This document shows positions 33,758-44,883 of a stretch of 64,000 bases of DNA, piece by piece. The DNA comes from Ischnura elegans (taxonomy: Eukaryota > Arthropoda > Insecta > Odonata > Coenagrionidae): assembly GCF_921293095.1 (NCBI RefSeq), contig NC_060246.1, positions 10,558,001 to 10,622,000 of the forward strand, given 5' to 3'. The translations under genes were made by a program, and so were the position numbers. The notes beneath the pieces were generated by a model, which did no database searches, was not told the origin of the DNA, and saw only the letters and a list, made by a program, of their open reading frames with translations. Every line of letters starts with the position of its first letter. Positions within the stretch are counted from its first letter, which is position 1.

Positions 33758-34215
33758 GGGTCACTCCATGTCAACCACTCAACCAATTTTGGGGGGCCAG
33801 ATTTTGAGAATTTTTCCCTTCTGTTACTTTCAACCTTAGTTAAGAAAAACATTTAACACCCATTTCAAGTATTTTCTAAAATATGAGTACACATTTTAGA
33901 AAATGAGGCACACAAAAATTCTTCCCACCAGTCAAATAATTCGAAACTGCCGTTTTGTGCCCCTGTAGAAACTAAACCAAATAATTAAAGCTGGTTGCAA
34001 AATTAGAACGTGCAACTATAGTTTTTAAAAATGTGATCAAAATGATTCTTATTAGAAAACTTCTTCTAAAAATGTTCACAAATGACAGTTTTGAAATACT
34101 AAAAAAAAAAAACCTTTGCTGACATGTAAAAATCAAATGTATCAAATTAAAGCCATCACAATCTCTGTAAACGTGGTTAAGATCACCAAATTTAAAATTA
34201 AGTGAGATTTGGGGC
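33758..34215 (+). mobile_element. Diverged single end of the 14963-19491 transposon family
   Basis: It starts GGGTCACTCCATGTCAACCA and follows the left arm of the 4.5 kb foldback for about 450 bp with substitutions and small deletions. Shared blocks include TTTCAACCTTAGTTAAGAAA and ATGAGGCACACA. No second arm is seen. The minus-strand open frame 33972-34217 within it is not a gene. It lies in the presumed TGIF first intron. Confidence 0.75.
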
Positions 34216-34224
34216 AATTTTTAA

Positions 34225-34786
34225 CTCATTAGAAATCCCGGTTTAGACGAATGGCAGCGGTCAATTTTAACCTTATTTGAAAGAGGCTAGATTGGCGCCC
34301 ATGTGATGCCACTCCACGTGACGCCACAGGGACCTAGTTTCTATACAAGCAGATAGGAGTTCAACATCATATGAGATGATCAATGCATTCATGAGGCACA
34401 GAGCTCAGGGGAACATCTCTTAATAATCACCTATTAAAATTGTCCTAGATCGGAAAGTTTCCTTTGTCTGATAGGGTATTAATAATCATTATTTAAGCCA
34501 AGAGCTACCTTCTAGCAGGGTTCTCTGCTACCTGCTAGCACCCTTATCATAGTGGTGCTCAAGGCCTCGAACCCAGGTGGCCTCACACAGCAGCAGCCAG
34601 ACGTCGCACGGGCTTTTCCCAGCATTCATACTTAGCCGTCATGTTTACGTACGCTTGAAAATTTTCATTTGTCATTTAATCGTGAAAAAAGATCTCGTTA
34701 TCTAAAAATCTGAAAGCGTGAAATAAGTAGTCCAGGAGTAATAATCTTTCGATTCAGGCAATAAAAAAATAATAGGAAACCACCCT
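34225..34786 (+). mobile_element. ~560-bp dispersed repeat, copy 1
   Basis: Most of this segment matches, in reverse complement, 41826-42415. Shared blocks include TTGGCGCCCATG, CACGTGACG, AATAATCACCTATTAAAAT, 'GGAAAGTTTCCTT' and GGCAATAAAAAAAT. Copy 2 is longer on one side and shows the element's ends. Copy 1 abuts the single-ended relic at 33758-34215. Confidence 0.8.
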
Positions 34787-36238
34787 TTTCACACTACAAC
34801 TGTTGTAAATAACTTTTATAGGAGACCATAACGATAGTTGCACTATTGGAGAAAATATCCAGACCATGAGCATAGTTTCTTTACAGGCTTCATATTAAGA
34901 ATTATTTCCCTACATAATGTGATGTTTTATACTTAATTTCACCCTCCAAAAGGTAGAATTTTACGAGATCCTCAGACATTATGCGTGGCGTGCGAGTAGC
35001 CCTCACTCGAAATTTGTTGATCATTCTCTTAAATGGCAAAACCATAAAATTATTTATATAAACCGTATACTTTGTAATTAATATGCTGAAACTTATAATC
35101 ATTGTTGGTTATTGCTGAAATGGGTTTAGAAATTGCAGTGATTTTGTCTCCACAGGTGTTTGCCTCCAAAGTCCATCTCTCAATTTTTAATGGACTTGAA
35201 TTTATATCACATTATAACAATTAGGGCTTGTTTATAAGAAGTTAATATTATCCAATTTTGAAGAAGTTTAGAATCTGAAAACTTCATATGAGTTGACAAC
35301 TTTCCTGCGCAGCACAAATTTGCTCACGAAAAACGTAATTTCCCAGTCCAACCTAATGGACAGCTCAGCCCAGAAAAACATTAAATACCTTTGATATGTA
35401 TTTTTAAAAATTTCGACGGAACATTTGAAAACTCCCATTAGGTAACTATTTAAAATTAATTGAATTGTTCACAGGAAAAAATATCTGGAAATGTGTCGTC
35501 AATGATATGCTTCAGTACCTCGAATTTGAATACATCCTGGGAGGTATGCAACATATTCACAAAAACCTTGAAAAACCCTGGAGTACAGCCTAATATGTCA
35601 GTTTATCAAAAATGTGCACCCGAGAAACTACTATGGAATTTCCTACTTAGTGACATAAGATTTGACTTTCTATGATGAAATAAATGGATTACATGAGTGG
35701 AAAACATAAATACTTTGCTATTAGACCCTAATTTTTCAACTTCAATGAGGCAGGTGTTAATGTAATCATTTTGAGTTGAAACTATCAGTGTCAGTTTTTG
35801 GACATTTGACAACTTAATGGAAGCCCCACGTCAGAAAAAATAATCGCGCAAAATAATTTCTCATACTTATTTTAACCACTTCAGAGCCCTCAGAGCAAAC
35901 ATAAACGAGGGCGATTTCACATTTCTGCGCACGGGACAAATAATAAAGGCTAAATCGGATATTGGGTCTAAATGGCCGACTCCATTTATAGCGATCGTTT
36001 CATGTTTTTATTTGCAATTGGAAATTTTATTCCCTTTAACGTTATTTCTCACGAAGACGGAAAAGTACAAGTACATTAATAATATTAATCGCTTTTTTCC
36101 ATTTTTCATAATAAACACAATACACCGAGGTCAGGGTTTTAATATTTCGGCTTCTGCTGTCTGGGCAGCCATCTTGAGCATTTACTCCGAGCAGTGTATC
36201 TGTCCACCCCATACTCACTAAGTAATACTGTTCATTAC
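34787..36238. other. Presumed TGIF intron 1; no gene recognised
   Basis: AT-rich. The small frames at 34902-35102, 35460-35675, 35606-35812 and 36012-36221 show no family features. Confidence 0.4.
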
Positions 36239-36452
36239 GGACGTTTTACACGGGGCACGTAATCTGGCTTATGCACGAAGGCCCAGAGAAATTTGCGCCC
36301 TGTAAAGCGATGAACTGCCAGAACACAGGCGAGAATGCGTGGATGTGAGATGGAAAAATTGCCCCTGTTCTAATTTCATTCGTGCATTCACGCAATTGTA
36401 CACCATAATGATAACTAAACTGCGTAATCACGTGCACCGTGTAAAACAGCCC
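36239..36452. mobile_element. MITE, GGCCTGTTTACA-related family
   Basis: The left end CGTTTTACACGGGGCACGTA and right end (other strand) GGGCTGTTTTACACGGTGCA are imperfect inverted repeats about 214 bp apart. Internally it shares a motif of the form CCAG..CA..GCTTTACA.G.CGCAAT, on opposite strands, with the copy at 39462. No coding capacity. Confidence 0.7.
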
Positions 36453-37019
36453 TAAACCTCAGCCGAGTGAGAAGGCGCGGGTTTTGCCGGTAACGGGATA
36501 AAAATTGCAAGTAGTGCGCCTTTCACATGACTTATCCCTTCTCTCACTGGCCAAGGGCTTTATTTCGTTTTTTTAAATCATTTATACCAGCCATACCTAC
36601 TCCTAGGAAAAACTGTCCGGCTACGCTGGTAAGTTTTTATCGCCGAGGTCGGTAGCCAATTTACCAATCATCCCCAAACCACTTTGTAGTGGAAAGAAGT
36701 CATTAGGCTTCCGGCGGTAAGGGATTGAAGAGGTAGGGAGGGGTTTCTGAACGCAAAAACGGCATGACGGTGAATATCAATGATGTAGAAATATTATAAT
36801 AACTTTGCAGCGATGGTCAGCCATCCGATTGCAATTCAGCAAGAAGCAGGCAAAAAACCATACAAATTAGGAAATGTGAGACTGATTAATATCCAACGCA
36901 CAAGCAGTAAAACTCGAAAACCCAGCAGTCACTCAGAATCACTCACCGATTCTGTTTGAGGTAACATTGTTTATTTACCCATTCCCTTTCATTTCATTTA
37001 TTTTCCAACGGCAACAGCC

Positions 37020-37130
37020 AATTTACAATAGTAATACAATAATTTACGATAAGTAATTCAATAATTTACAATAATATACAGTAATAATACACAGTGATAA
37101 TATACAGTAATAATATAAAGTGGAATATGA
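37020..37130. repeat. AT-rich degenerate microsatellite
   Basis: Repeated units of the type AATAATATACAGT / AATAATTTAC run for about 110 bp. Confidence 0.65.
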
Positions 37131-38100
37131 AGCATAAGATGGTATAAAGTTTGTAAAATATCAGAGGGGAGTGTGACAACGAAGAAGGTTAGACAAAGTA
37201 AAGTGAACAAGAGAAACAAGAACAAGAGAACGACATGTCAAAGAACCAGGAGAATGGAGGCCCGTCTGCGGATTTTATGGAGGCTGTCAAAAAAGAGGTC
37301 GCATTCGGACGCTACTTGATTTCCAAGGCGGGTAAATCTTGCAAGAGGATATCAATGCTCTAGTGGGGTCGTTCCTTCAGACCCCAAATAGCAATTTAAA
37401 GGTAATTAAAAGGATTCAGTAGAAGGGTGAGAAAGATGGGCAAACAAATCTTCCTCGTTCGACCATCCTCTCGTTAATGTAAAATAAAAGGAGAGAAAGT
37501 TGCCACCCACTTTCCAAGCATGTGAAGTAAGGATGTACAGTTCATTTTCTAATTCAAGAATAATGCAAGAAGAAAGAAAGAGAGAGAGCAGGAGTCTCGC
37601 TCACAACAGCGAACCGCATGAACCAGTCCGTCCACTAAATCGAGGAGTACGGAAGTAGCGGTAACCCGCACCAATTGAGTTCTTGACGTCATCAACTTAT
37701 CGTTTAGGCCGTCGTTTTTTTCGTAACGAATAGCTCGAGAGGTAGGCAACCGATCGAAAAAGGTTACAAAATGGGTTTCTTTGTCTCTCAAATTCCATCA
37801 CAATCGACCATAAAAATATAACCCTTGAAAGAGTCCACTGCATCAGAGCGTATCAAGTCGAGATGACGCATTTTATATCTGTAAATCTCCGAAAATGTCA
37901 ACGTGAGAAATAGTGATGGAAGAGGATGGTGATGATTGCAAGGAGATCTCCAAGGCAACGATCGTAAACCCAATGGCGGCATGTTCTCGTGATCGATATA
38001 CTTGATATCGCTGGTTCCCGTCGTGAGAATGTCGCGGGTCATACAATGGATTGACTGTCCAATTGAGTCGCAAGGACATACTTTGGATAATTACGCTCAC

Positions 38101-38248
38101 CTACAGCGGAATACGAGCAGAGACGAGGGGCGGGCATGTGCCAAGGGCCACTCGCTCCCCTAATACATATATATCCGCCGCCGACCGCCCTGGCTTTCCC
38201 TCTCAGAATAGACAAGAGGAGAGACGTTGGAAGACAGCCACGCGCCAT
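38101..38248 (-). CDS. TGIF: Candidate first coding exon of TGIF
   Basis: On the minus strand a frame open from about 38335 ends at a good donor, G|GTGAGC, with the last exon base at 38101. The exon would end in phase 1, which fits exactly the phase-1 start of the homeobox exon at 33159. The joined reading is '...CSYSAV' then 'VSVPSSRV'. Candidate ATGs are at 38248 (MARGCLP..., 49 codons) and 38137 (MPAPRLC..., 12 codons). The region is GC-rich compared with its surroundings, as promoter-proximal exons often are. TGIF N-termini are poorly conserved, so homology cannot confirm it. Another unseen exon between 33.2 and 38 kb could be the true partner. Confidence 0.45.
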
Positions 38249-38358
38249 ACTATCCAAAGGTGAACTATACCCTTTCTCGACTCGCGAGCGGATCCATTGA
38301 CTACTGCTATCGTCGTCCAGTGAACTGAGCCGCACGGCTTGTCACGTGAAGGCACGTG
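38164..38358 (-). promoter_or_regulatory. Candidate TGIF promoter: TATA-like run and paired E-boxes
   Basis: The minus strand has ATATATATG at 38166-38174 in a GC-rich setting. Two perfect CACGTG palindromes lie at 38343-38348 and 38353-38358, with TCAGTT, an initiator-like hexamer, at about 38325-38330. If the TATA-like run is used, the ATG at 38137 would have almost no 5' leader, and the ATG at 38248 would be excluded. If initiation is at the TCAGTT, the ATG at 38248 works. Which is right cannot be settled here. Confidence 0.35.
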
Positions 38359-38667
38359 TAGTTGCCACCAAAAAATCCGCTAATTCTAAAACACTAAAGA
38401 CGCCATCTAACATTCCTATTACTAAAAAAATTACTGCTGTCAACATATCCTCTTGGCAAGCACATCGATGAGTTATGAATCCCTAACTTACGTATAATAA
38501 TAAATTTCATAATATAATTTTCTATACATCTATTACCTAACTCCGAGGAAGGTGGTAATGCCACAGAAAATTTAGATATTTAGTGAGTGTGAGTTTCTAT
38601 TCTTTATTGTGTGTTCTGTTACTGCCCATCCTAGGGTTTTTTATGATATTAGATAATTAAAATATAC

Positions 38668-38756
38668 AAGACATTGAAGATATTTTCTAGATATCTAGAA
38701 GATATTTAAGATATCCAAGACATTGAAGATATTTTCTAGACATCTAGAAGATATTT
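38668..38756. repeat. Two-copy tandem repeat (unit 49 bp)
   Basis: AAGACATTGAAGATATTTTC begins at 38668 and again at 38717; each unit also contains the palindrome-like TCTAGATATCTAGA or TCTAGACATCTAGA. One mismatch over 40 bp suggests a recent duplication. Confidence 0.9.
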
Positions 38757-38759
38757 TGT

Positions 38760-39461
38760 GCTATGTGGGGTAGTCCTACATCTTTTAGTAAAATGCAACA
38801 AAGAATATTCCGAGGGAGGGGAGTAAAATGACTGCATCCCCCTCAAATTACAGAAACATCCAGTCCCAAGTGTACCAACTCCACCAATTTTTTTCCTGGC
38901 TACGACCTTATTATCTACAATTATGCGTCAATTGAAAAAAGTGCATCGAAATCGTGTCATCAATAACTTCGGTGCGTTAATGGTTACTGATTTTAACGCA
39001 ACGACCTGTCAGCTTACGCAGCGTCGCGGGGACTTTCCGTAACGACTTGGAAATGCGAGGGTCCATTTCTAGGCTGCCATTGTTATTGTTGGCACTTTAA
39101 ATTCAAAATAACTATTTTTAACTATTTGGCCAGTTTTAGCTGCGTAACAACAAGGAAACAAAGAACGCATCCGAAAAATAATTTCTGGATTACATTCTCC
39201 TCCCAGTCGTATAATATTTAAACTAAGAATCAAATTTCCCTAAAATTAAAGACCGGGGGAACTACATATTAAGTATGATGGCAAAGTAAATACATCCTAT
39301 AGCTATTCATATGCAAGCAAGTCCTAAAACAGACATTCAGCTCATAGCCACGGATCCAAGAAGAATTGACTACGAGAGCAGACAAGCAGTCACCCGAGGT
39401 TCCAAGCTATTAATTAATGTAGCAAATTAATTTGGCGCAATATTTCCACGCAGCGTCAAAA
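38760..39461. other. No gene recognised
   Basis: Mixed-composition sequence upstream of the MITE at 39462. No open frame or repeat was recognised. Confidence 0.4.
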
Positions 39462-39683
39462 GGCCGTTTTATGCGAAGCACGTCATTGCGCAGGTTAAAA
39501 CTGAAAACATGTTGAAAATGCGAGAATGGGAGCTTAGAAATGGAGCAGGGGCTATTTCGCGGTCGCGCAACCACGCATTCCCGCATGTGTTCTGGCAATT
39601 CACCGCTTTACAAGACGCAATTTTGATTGCGCCTTCATACATACGTCAGAATGCGCAATGACGTGCCCCGTGTAAAAGAGACT
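39462..39683. mobile_element. MITE, GGCCTGTTTACA-related family
   Basis: Left end GGCCGTTTTATGCGAAGCAC; right end (other strand) AGTCTCTTTTACACGGGGCA. Both arms then share CACGTCATTGCGC. Internal 'CTTTACAAGACGCAAT' matches the copy at 36239. Confidence 0.7.
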
Positions 39684-40539
39684 AAAGAGAATTCAGGACT
39701 TAAGGAACTTCTGCAAAGACTCTCATTTTGAAAGAGGAATGCGTATCTCAACTACAAGGCAAGAGAATCGAGATACATGTGAAGACCAAGACAGCCCGAC
39801 ACCATGGAAAAAAATTAGAAAGATTCCACTTCTGACATCCACGGCAACCAAAACACCGCTCTTCTAGATCAAGATTGTGTTTACCAGGAGTAGTATTATC
39901 CAGGAGATCATACGAATATACTGCCGCTTCTGGCATGGTAAGCAAAAATAGGATTCTGCAAGCAGACATCTGATATTTTCCGGCACCATTAAAACTAAGA
40001 CAAGGCTGGGGGATGAGTTTACTTATAAGTATCATATCACGCAAAACTTAATATTCATACCACAATGAACTATCACTCACTGGAAACATCCGAAAAGCAA
40101 TTTAATAATCTTGCCCAACACTATTCTTTTTAAAAACTGCACGTTTTACTGTACAGGATTAATGAAAAGATTGAACCACCTCTAATTAGAAATGTTACAA
40201 AATTTATAGAAGGCATTGGACATAAACGATGATAGTCGACAGGTTTTTCTTTAACCTAACGACAGCACGATGGAGTACAACGTAAATTAAGATTTAATTT
40301 AACCCAAGTAGATATTTAAATCACGTGAAACTGTTGACAAAAAGTATATCTTCCAAAATCTTAAAGACTCGCTGAAAATAGACCACTATCGAGATTATAA
40401 ACTCTTTTTAATGCAACTTTAGAGAACGTGACGTTAACTGGGAAATGGTGTTTCGGAAAACAGAGAATAATTCGGTATTTGTAAACCAACCACTGGATGA
40501 TGGCAGTGGCATTTTCTAGTTATAAAATAAAATCTGATA

Positions 40540-43216
40540 CAAAGATGGCCAGGAGGAGAAAAGCATATTTCTACCATGAGATAAACTTAGACGGTTTATG
40601 GCAAGAATTAGCTGAGTATTACGACAAGTAAAAAGATTTCAGCGAATACTTGAAGACATTCGGAATGCTTTTCACTCAACTACCCGTTGATAACGCAATA
40701 CCTGGTAAACATTAAAAAAATTAATGCGGAACGTGCGTGGCATAATGGTGATGTCTTAACAAAAAAAAAACATGCATTCATAAATGAAGAACGCCATTAA
40801 GGATTTCCCCGAAGAAGAGCGTAAGAAATTATATGAGGGAGAGCGAAATCTATAACAAAAACGGCCACGAGAAGAGCATGAACGGAAATTGAGACTTAAA
40901 TATTAGGTGGATGTTTATAAGATAATCAGAAGCCATTTTGATCTTATGTAAGGGAGGTTCAAGTTAATACATCTACGGTAAGAAGACTCGAAAATGGCCC
41001 TGAGGAAAGACCTAGCGACAACTCAGTAAAAGCGAATATCCCTTACTCCTACTTTCAAAGCGTCCTACCTGTCCTCATAAAAACACCGCTACAAAATCCT
41101 GACTAAAAAACTCCAAAGCAGTCATTAAATTATTCTTTCCACGGAATAAAAAACATCTTAAATCTTTCAACCCCCGAAATATTTCCCCAAGTCCTGATCA
41201 AATTCCCGCCAGAGTTAATCAAGAGCGTTCAATTGAAATAGAACAGATATTTAAAGTAATATTTGAAAACTCTCTCCCGTGGAGAATCGCGTACATCAAG
41301 ATTGGAAGATATCGAGCGTTACTCCTGTATTTAAGTGTGTAGCGAAATCCTGCCCAAAACAGCATGGATTCCGAAAATGTAGGCCGAGCAAGAACCATCT
41401 GGCTCTCTTTCTATACGACATTCTTTCATTTAGAGAATGGCACGCTCATATAGACGCGATATTTTTAGACTTCAAAAAAGCTTTCTATAAAATTCCGCAC
41501 GCGAAATTATTAGTTAAGCCCGAAGTCTATGGAATATATCCCGATATCACATGATGGATTAAGGTTTTCAAATAACAATCGCGGACAAAGAAGAGTTCTG
41601 GATGGCGTTAGTTCAGACATGGCGAAGGTCACATCCGGTGTACCCCTGGGTTGAGTGTTGATGGTTCCTTATTATTCATTTTGTATAATTAATGATATCA
41701 CTACCGGTACAAAAGTCGACTTTTCGAGGACCACACAGTGTTTTCCAGGGTTATAAACGCCGATTCCCGAAGAAGAGGGCTATGGAAAGATAACAATGAT
41801 TTAAACGATTAGTGTGATACTTGGCAATAGGGCGGTTTCCGATCATTTTTTTATTGCCTAAATCGAAAGATTATTACTCCTGGAGTACGTATTTCACGCT
41901 TTTAGATTTTTAAATGACGATATCTATTTTTCGCGATTAAATGAAAAGTGAAAATTTCAAGCGCGCGAAACGCGACAGGTAAGTATGAATGCTGGAAAAA
42001 GCCCGTGTGACGTCATTCTGGTTCCGCCTGCTGCTGTGTGAGGCCACCTGGGTGCGAGGCTATGAACGCCGCTACGAAGCAGGCTGCTTGCTGCCGAGCA
42101 TGGCGGTACCGTGGAGTACCATGCTAGCAGGTAGCGCTTGGCTTTAATAAGGATTATTATTACCCTATCAAACGAAGGAAACTTTCCGACCACAGGCAAT
42201 TTTAATAGGTGATTATTAAGAGATGTTTCCCTGAGCTCTCTGACTCATGCATGCATTGGTAATCTCACCCGGTGTAAAACTCCTATCTACTCGCATAGAA
42301 ACTGGGTACCTGTGACGTCACGTGGAGTGGCATCGCATGGGCGCCAATCTGGCGTTTTACAAATGAGGTTAAAATTGACCATTAACATTCGTCTAAACTG
42401 TTATTTCTAAAACCAAATAATTTGTATATTATGAATACACTCATTTTGGGTAACGAATCGTAATCAATTCCTTACGTTTTCTTTGATGATGGAAACTACC
42501 TTATAGGAGATAAATCTTAACTTAAGTGTAGTCATGAATATTTTGAAAAAGAAAAACATTCCAAAGGAAACATTCGATTAATAGAGCAAAGTTATTAAAT
42601 GTACAGTCAAGTCAAGGATTTAGGAGTACCTCTCACCCACGACTTAATCCAGGGGCCGCGAAATTTGCATGCTGGCAAATCGTGCACTAGGGCTTATTGA
42701 AAGAAATCTTTGAAAATGTAAAGCAATGACGTTGTCATTCAATCGTGACACCTGCATGGAGTATTTCGTTGAATGAAAGAGGAATGATTTCGTAAGCAGA
42801 GTACAGAGGCGAGCGGCAAGGTTAGTCAAACATTGTTACGACAAACACAGTAGCGTAATTGAATTAATTAGGAATTTAGAATGCGCAAGTCTAACCGATC
42901 GAAGGGTAAAAATTTTGACAATCATACGCGGGCATTACTAATTTTTTGCGTTGTTATAACTCATGCACGCTACAGCATTACTACGTTAACTATTCGCTAA
43001 TCTATTACTAACCATCAGTTTTATTTACATGGGATGATGCCCGTTTCCTTAGCTCTCTTCTAGTTTCTGTTGTCGCCGTTCCGAGTGCTTGGCCTGTTCT
43101 CGGTGAACGAGCGCGTTTCTGATTAGGGCATGGATGACTGCTGCGTATCTTGTGTGTAATCACCCCGTGCCAAACACCCTTGCGGTGGCTCGCAAAATAC
43201 CTTACAGATGTAGATG
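40540..43216 (+). pseudogene. CR1/Jockey-type LINE relic split by a 0.67 kb element
   Basis: Plus-strand fragments in changing frames follow the order of a LINE ORF2: 'LDGLWQELAEYYDK' (about 40585); 'PDQIPARVNQERSIEIEQIF' (about 41197); 'WKISSVTPVFK', 'QHGFRKCRPSKNHL' and 'IDAIFLDFKKAF' (41279-41554); then 'SGVPLG' and 'CDTWQ' (about 41815). After the inserted element it resumes with 'NLNLSVVMNILKKKNIP' (about 42500). The 3' tail carries CGGTGGCTCGCAAAATACC and ends in GATGTAGATG near 43210. Numerous stops; dead. It is the same family as the minus-strand copy at 43430-44470. Confidence 0.78.
41826..42495. mobile_element. ~0.67 kb DNA transposon inserted in the LINE (dispersed repeat copy 2)
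   Basis: The LINE reading stops after 'CDTWQ' and resumes at 'LNL', so the segment between is an insertion. Its ends form imperfect inverted repeats: ATAGGGCGGTTTCCGATCAT and, on the other strand, ATAAGGTAGTTTCCATCATC. Most of it matches 34225-34786 in reverse complement. No transposase frame is present. The open frame 41957-42199 on the minus strand is not supported as a gene. Confidence 0.75.
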
Positions 43217-43429
43217 AACTTGATTGAACTTACAGAAATACTGGACAGACCTCACCAGAGCATCCAGAACAAATCGAATTGCAATATAATTCCACTTTTC
43301 TTCAGCCACATGAAACGGCGCACCCTTTTTCGGGATTATAAAAAATCATTTTGAGACATTCTTCAGGCGCGGGCGGCTTGCTCATTTTAATGGGGCGCAA
43401 TGGTACACAACTAACTGTATATTTATCCA
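43217..43429. other. Spacer between two LINE tails
   Basis: About 210 bp separates the 3' ends of two oppositely oriented LINE copies. No feature recognised. Confidence 0.4.
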
Positions 43430-44470
43430 TATCTACATCTACATAATACCCTGCGAGCCACCTCTAGGGTGTGTTGGCAGGGGGTGATCAATCACCAGCA
43501 TGCATTTGGACTCCCACATGCACACCACACCGCCCAAAAAACGTCCCGTATACTAACAAACTATACTACTATATGCTGTTAGAAATAATAATTGAATTAA
43601 GAAACATGCATTAATTTATACATAGGTTAGTAGGCTACACTACAAGTCATGCAATCTATTTACGAGTTCTATTGCTGCCGTTATAATCTCTTATTGATCG
43701 TGGAAAAAATGACATTCGGAATCTGTCTGTTCTACAATCTATCTCTCTTATTTTACTTATATGATCTGATCTTCCGTAGTATGTTGGCGTCCGTAAGATA
43801 TGGTTAACTTCGTCAGAAAAGACAGTGCTCTTAAATTTATCTAAAAGCTTTAGTCTATTTTTCAATCTACGGTCCGACAGATTCCCATCCGAGTTTATCT
43901 AAGAGGTCAGTTACACTAACAAGACTATCGTAACGACCTTTCACATACCTGGCAGCTCTTCTTTGCACGCGTTCTAACTCTGTTATTAAGCCTTTTTCAT
44001 GAGGGTCCCAAACACTGGCAGCGTATTCCAGATGTGGCCTAACGAGGGAAAAGTAGCTAATTTCTCTCACTTTGTCGTCGCACTTTCCTAATATTCTTTT
44101 AACAAAACCCATTTTACGATTAGCTTGACCAGTTATTTCTCGAATATGTTTATTCCACGATAGATCATTATTGACTCTAACTAAAATTATATAGCTACGT
44201 TGTAGGGAGTTGTTCTTCTTCCAGAAATTCATTACGACGCATTTTTTCAAATTTAATTGTAACTGCCAAGCATCGCACCAAGCTTGGATAGCAGCAAGGT
44301 CATTCGTTAGTTCATCTATTTCTTTGCTGGAACGGATTTCTCTGTAAATTACAGCGTCGTCTGCAAATAATCGTACTTTACTGTGTACTACTTCGCCAAT
44401 GTCGTTTATATAAAGAAGGAATAGGAGTGGGCCTATGACACTACCCTGACGAACGCCAGAAGTGATAAGA
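43430..44470 (-). pseudogene. 5'-truncated CR1/Jockey-type LINE with reverse transcriptase domain
   Basis: The minus strand from 44470 reads 'SGVRQGSVIGPLLFLLYIND', then the catalytic box 'FADDAVIY', 'WQLQLNLKKCVVMNF', 'DLSWNKHIREI', 'RPHLEYAASVWDP', 'ITELERVQRRAARYV' and 'LLDKLGWESV'. A frame change leads to 'RLKNRLKLLDKFKST' and a final 'FFPRSIRDYN' near 43670. These are the palm, thumb and C-terminal blocks of a non-LTR reverse transcriptase. The tail (CTACATCTACATAATACCC) mirrors that of the plus-strand copy ending at 43216. The frame from 44532 to 43867 is open for 221 codons, so this copy is young compared with the other. It is still broken by 5' truncation and a frameshift. Confidence 0.9.
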
Positions 44471-44721
44471 AAGCAATATATTATTTTTAAAGTGAAAATC
44501 ACTATGGAGCTACTCATCCCACTCTGCCTCAACCGAAGGGTAACATGGTTCAGCGCTTGGTCGCAGGTTTAAATGCCCAGAACATCTATTCCTATAGTCT
44601 ACGTATCCGATCTAATCTAACAGCACTTATGAAAAAAATCCTTTCAGCGGAATTAATAGGCCCCTAGCATATGAACAAATATTTCATTGAGTTAGAGATG
44701 GATACATTATTCAATCTGCAT

Positions 44722-44883
44722 CAGTGGGGGATCCAGGATAGGGACAAGGGGGGGGGGGGGGGGGCTTAAATATTTCAGCAGTAGTGGGGATCGGAAAAAA
44801 TTACCATTCTATCTAGTGTAAATTGGATACCCAAGGGGGGGGGGCCTGTAGCCCCCTTACCCCCTCCCATAGATCCGCCACTG
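44722..44883. mobile_element. hAT-like MITE, CAGTGG ends
   Basis: It begins CAGTGGGGGATCCAGG and ends, on the other strand, CAGTGGCGGATCTATG. The flanks ATCTGCAT and AGCTGTAT agree at 6 of 8 positions, a probable decayed 8-bp duplication. A G run starts at about 44750. Confidence 0.65.
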
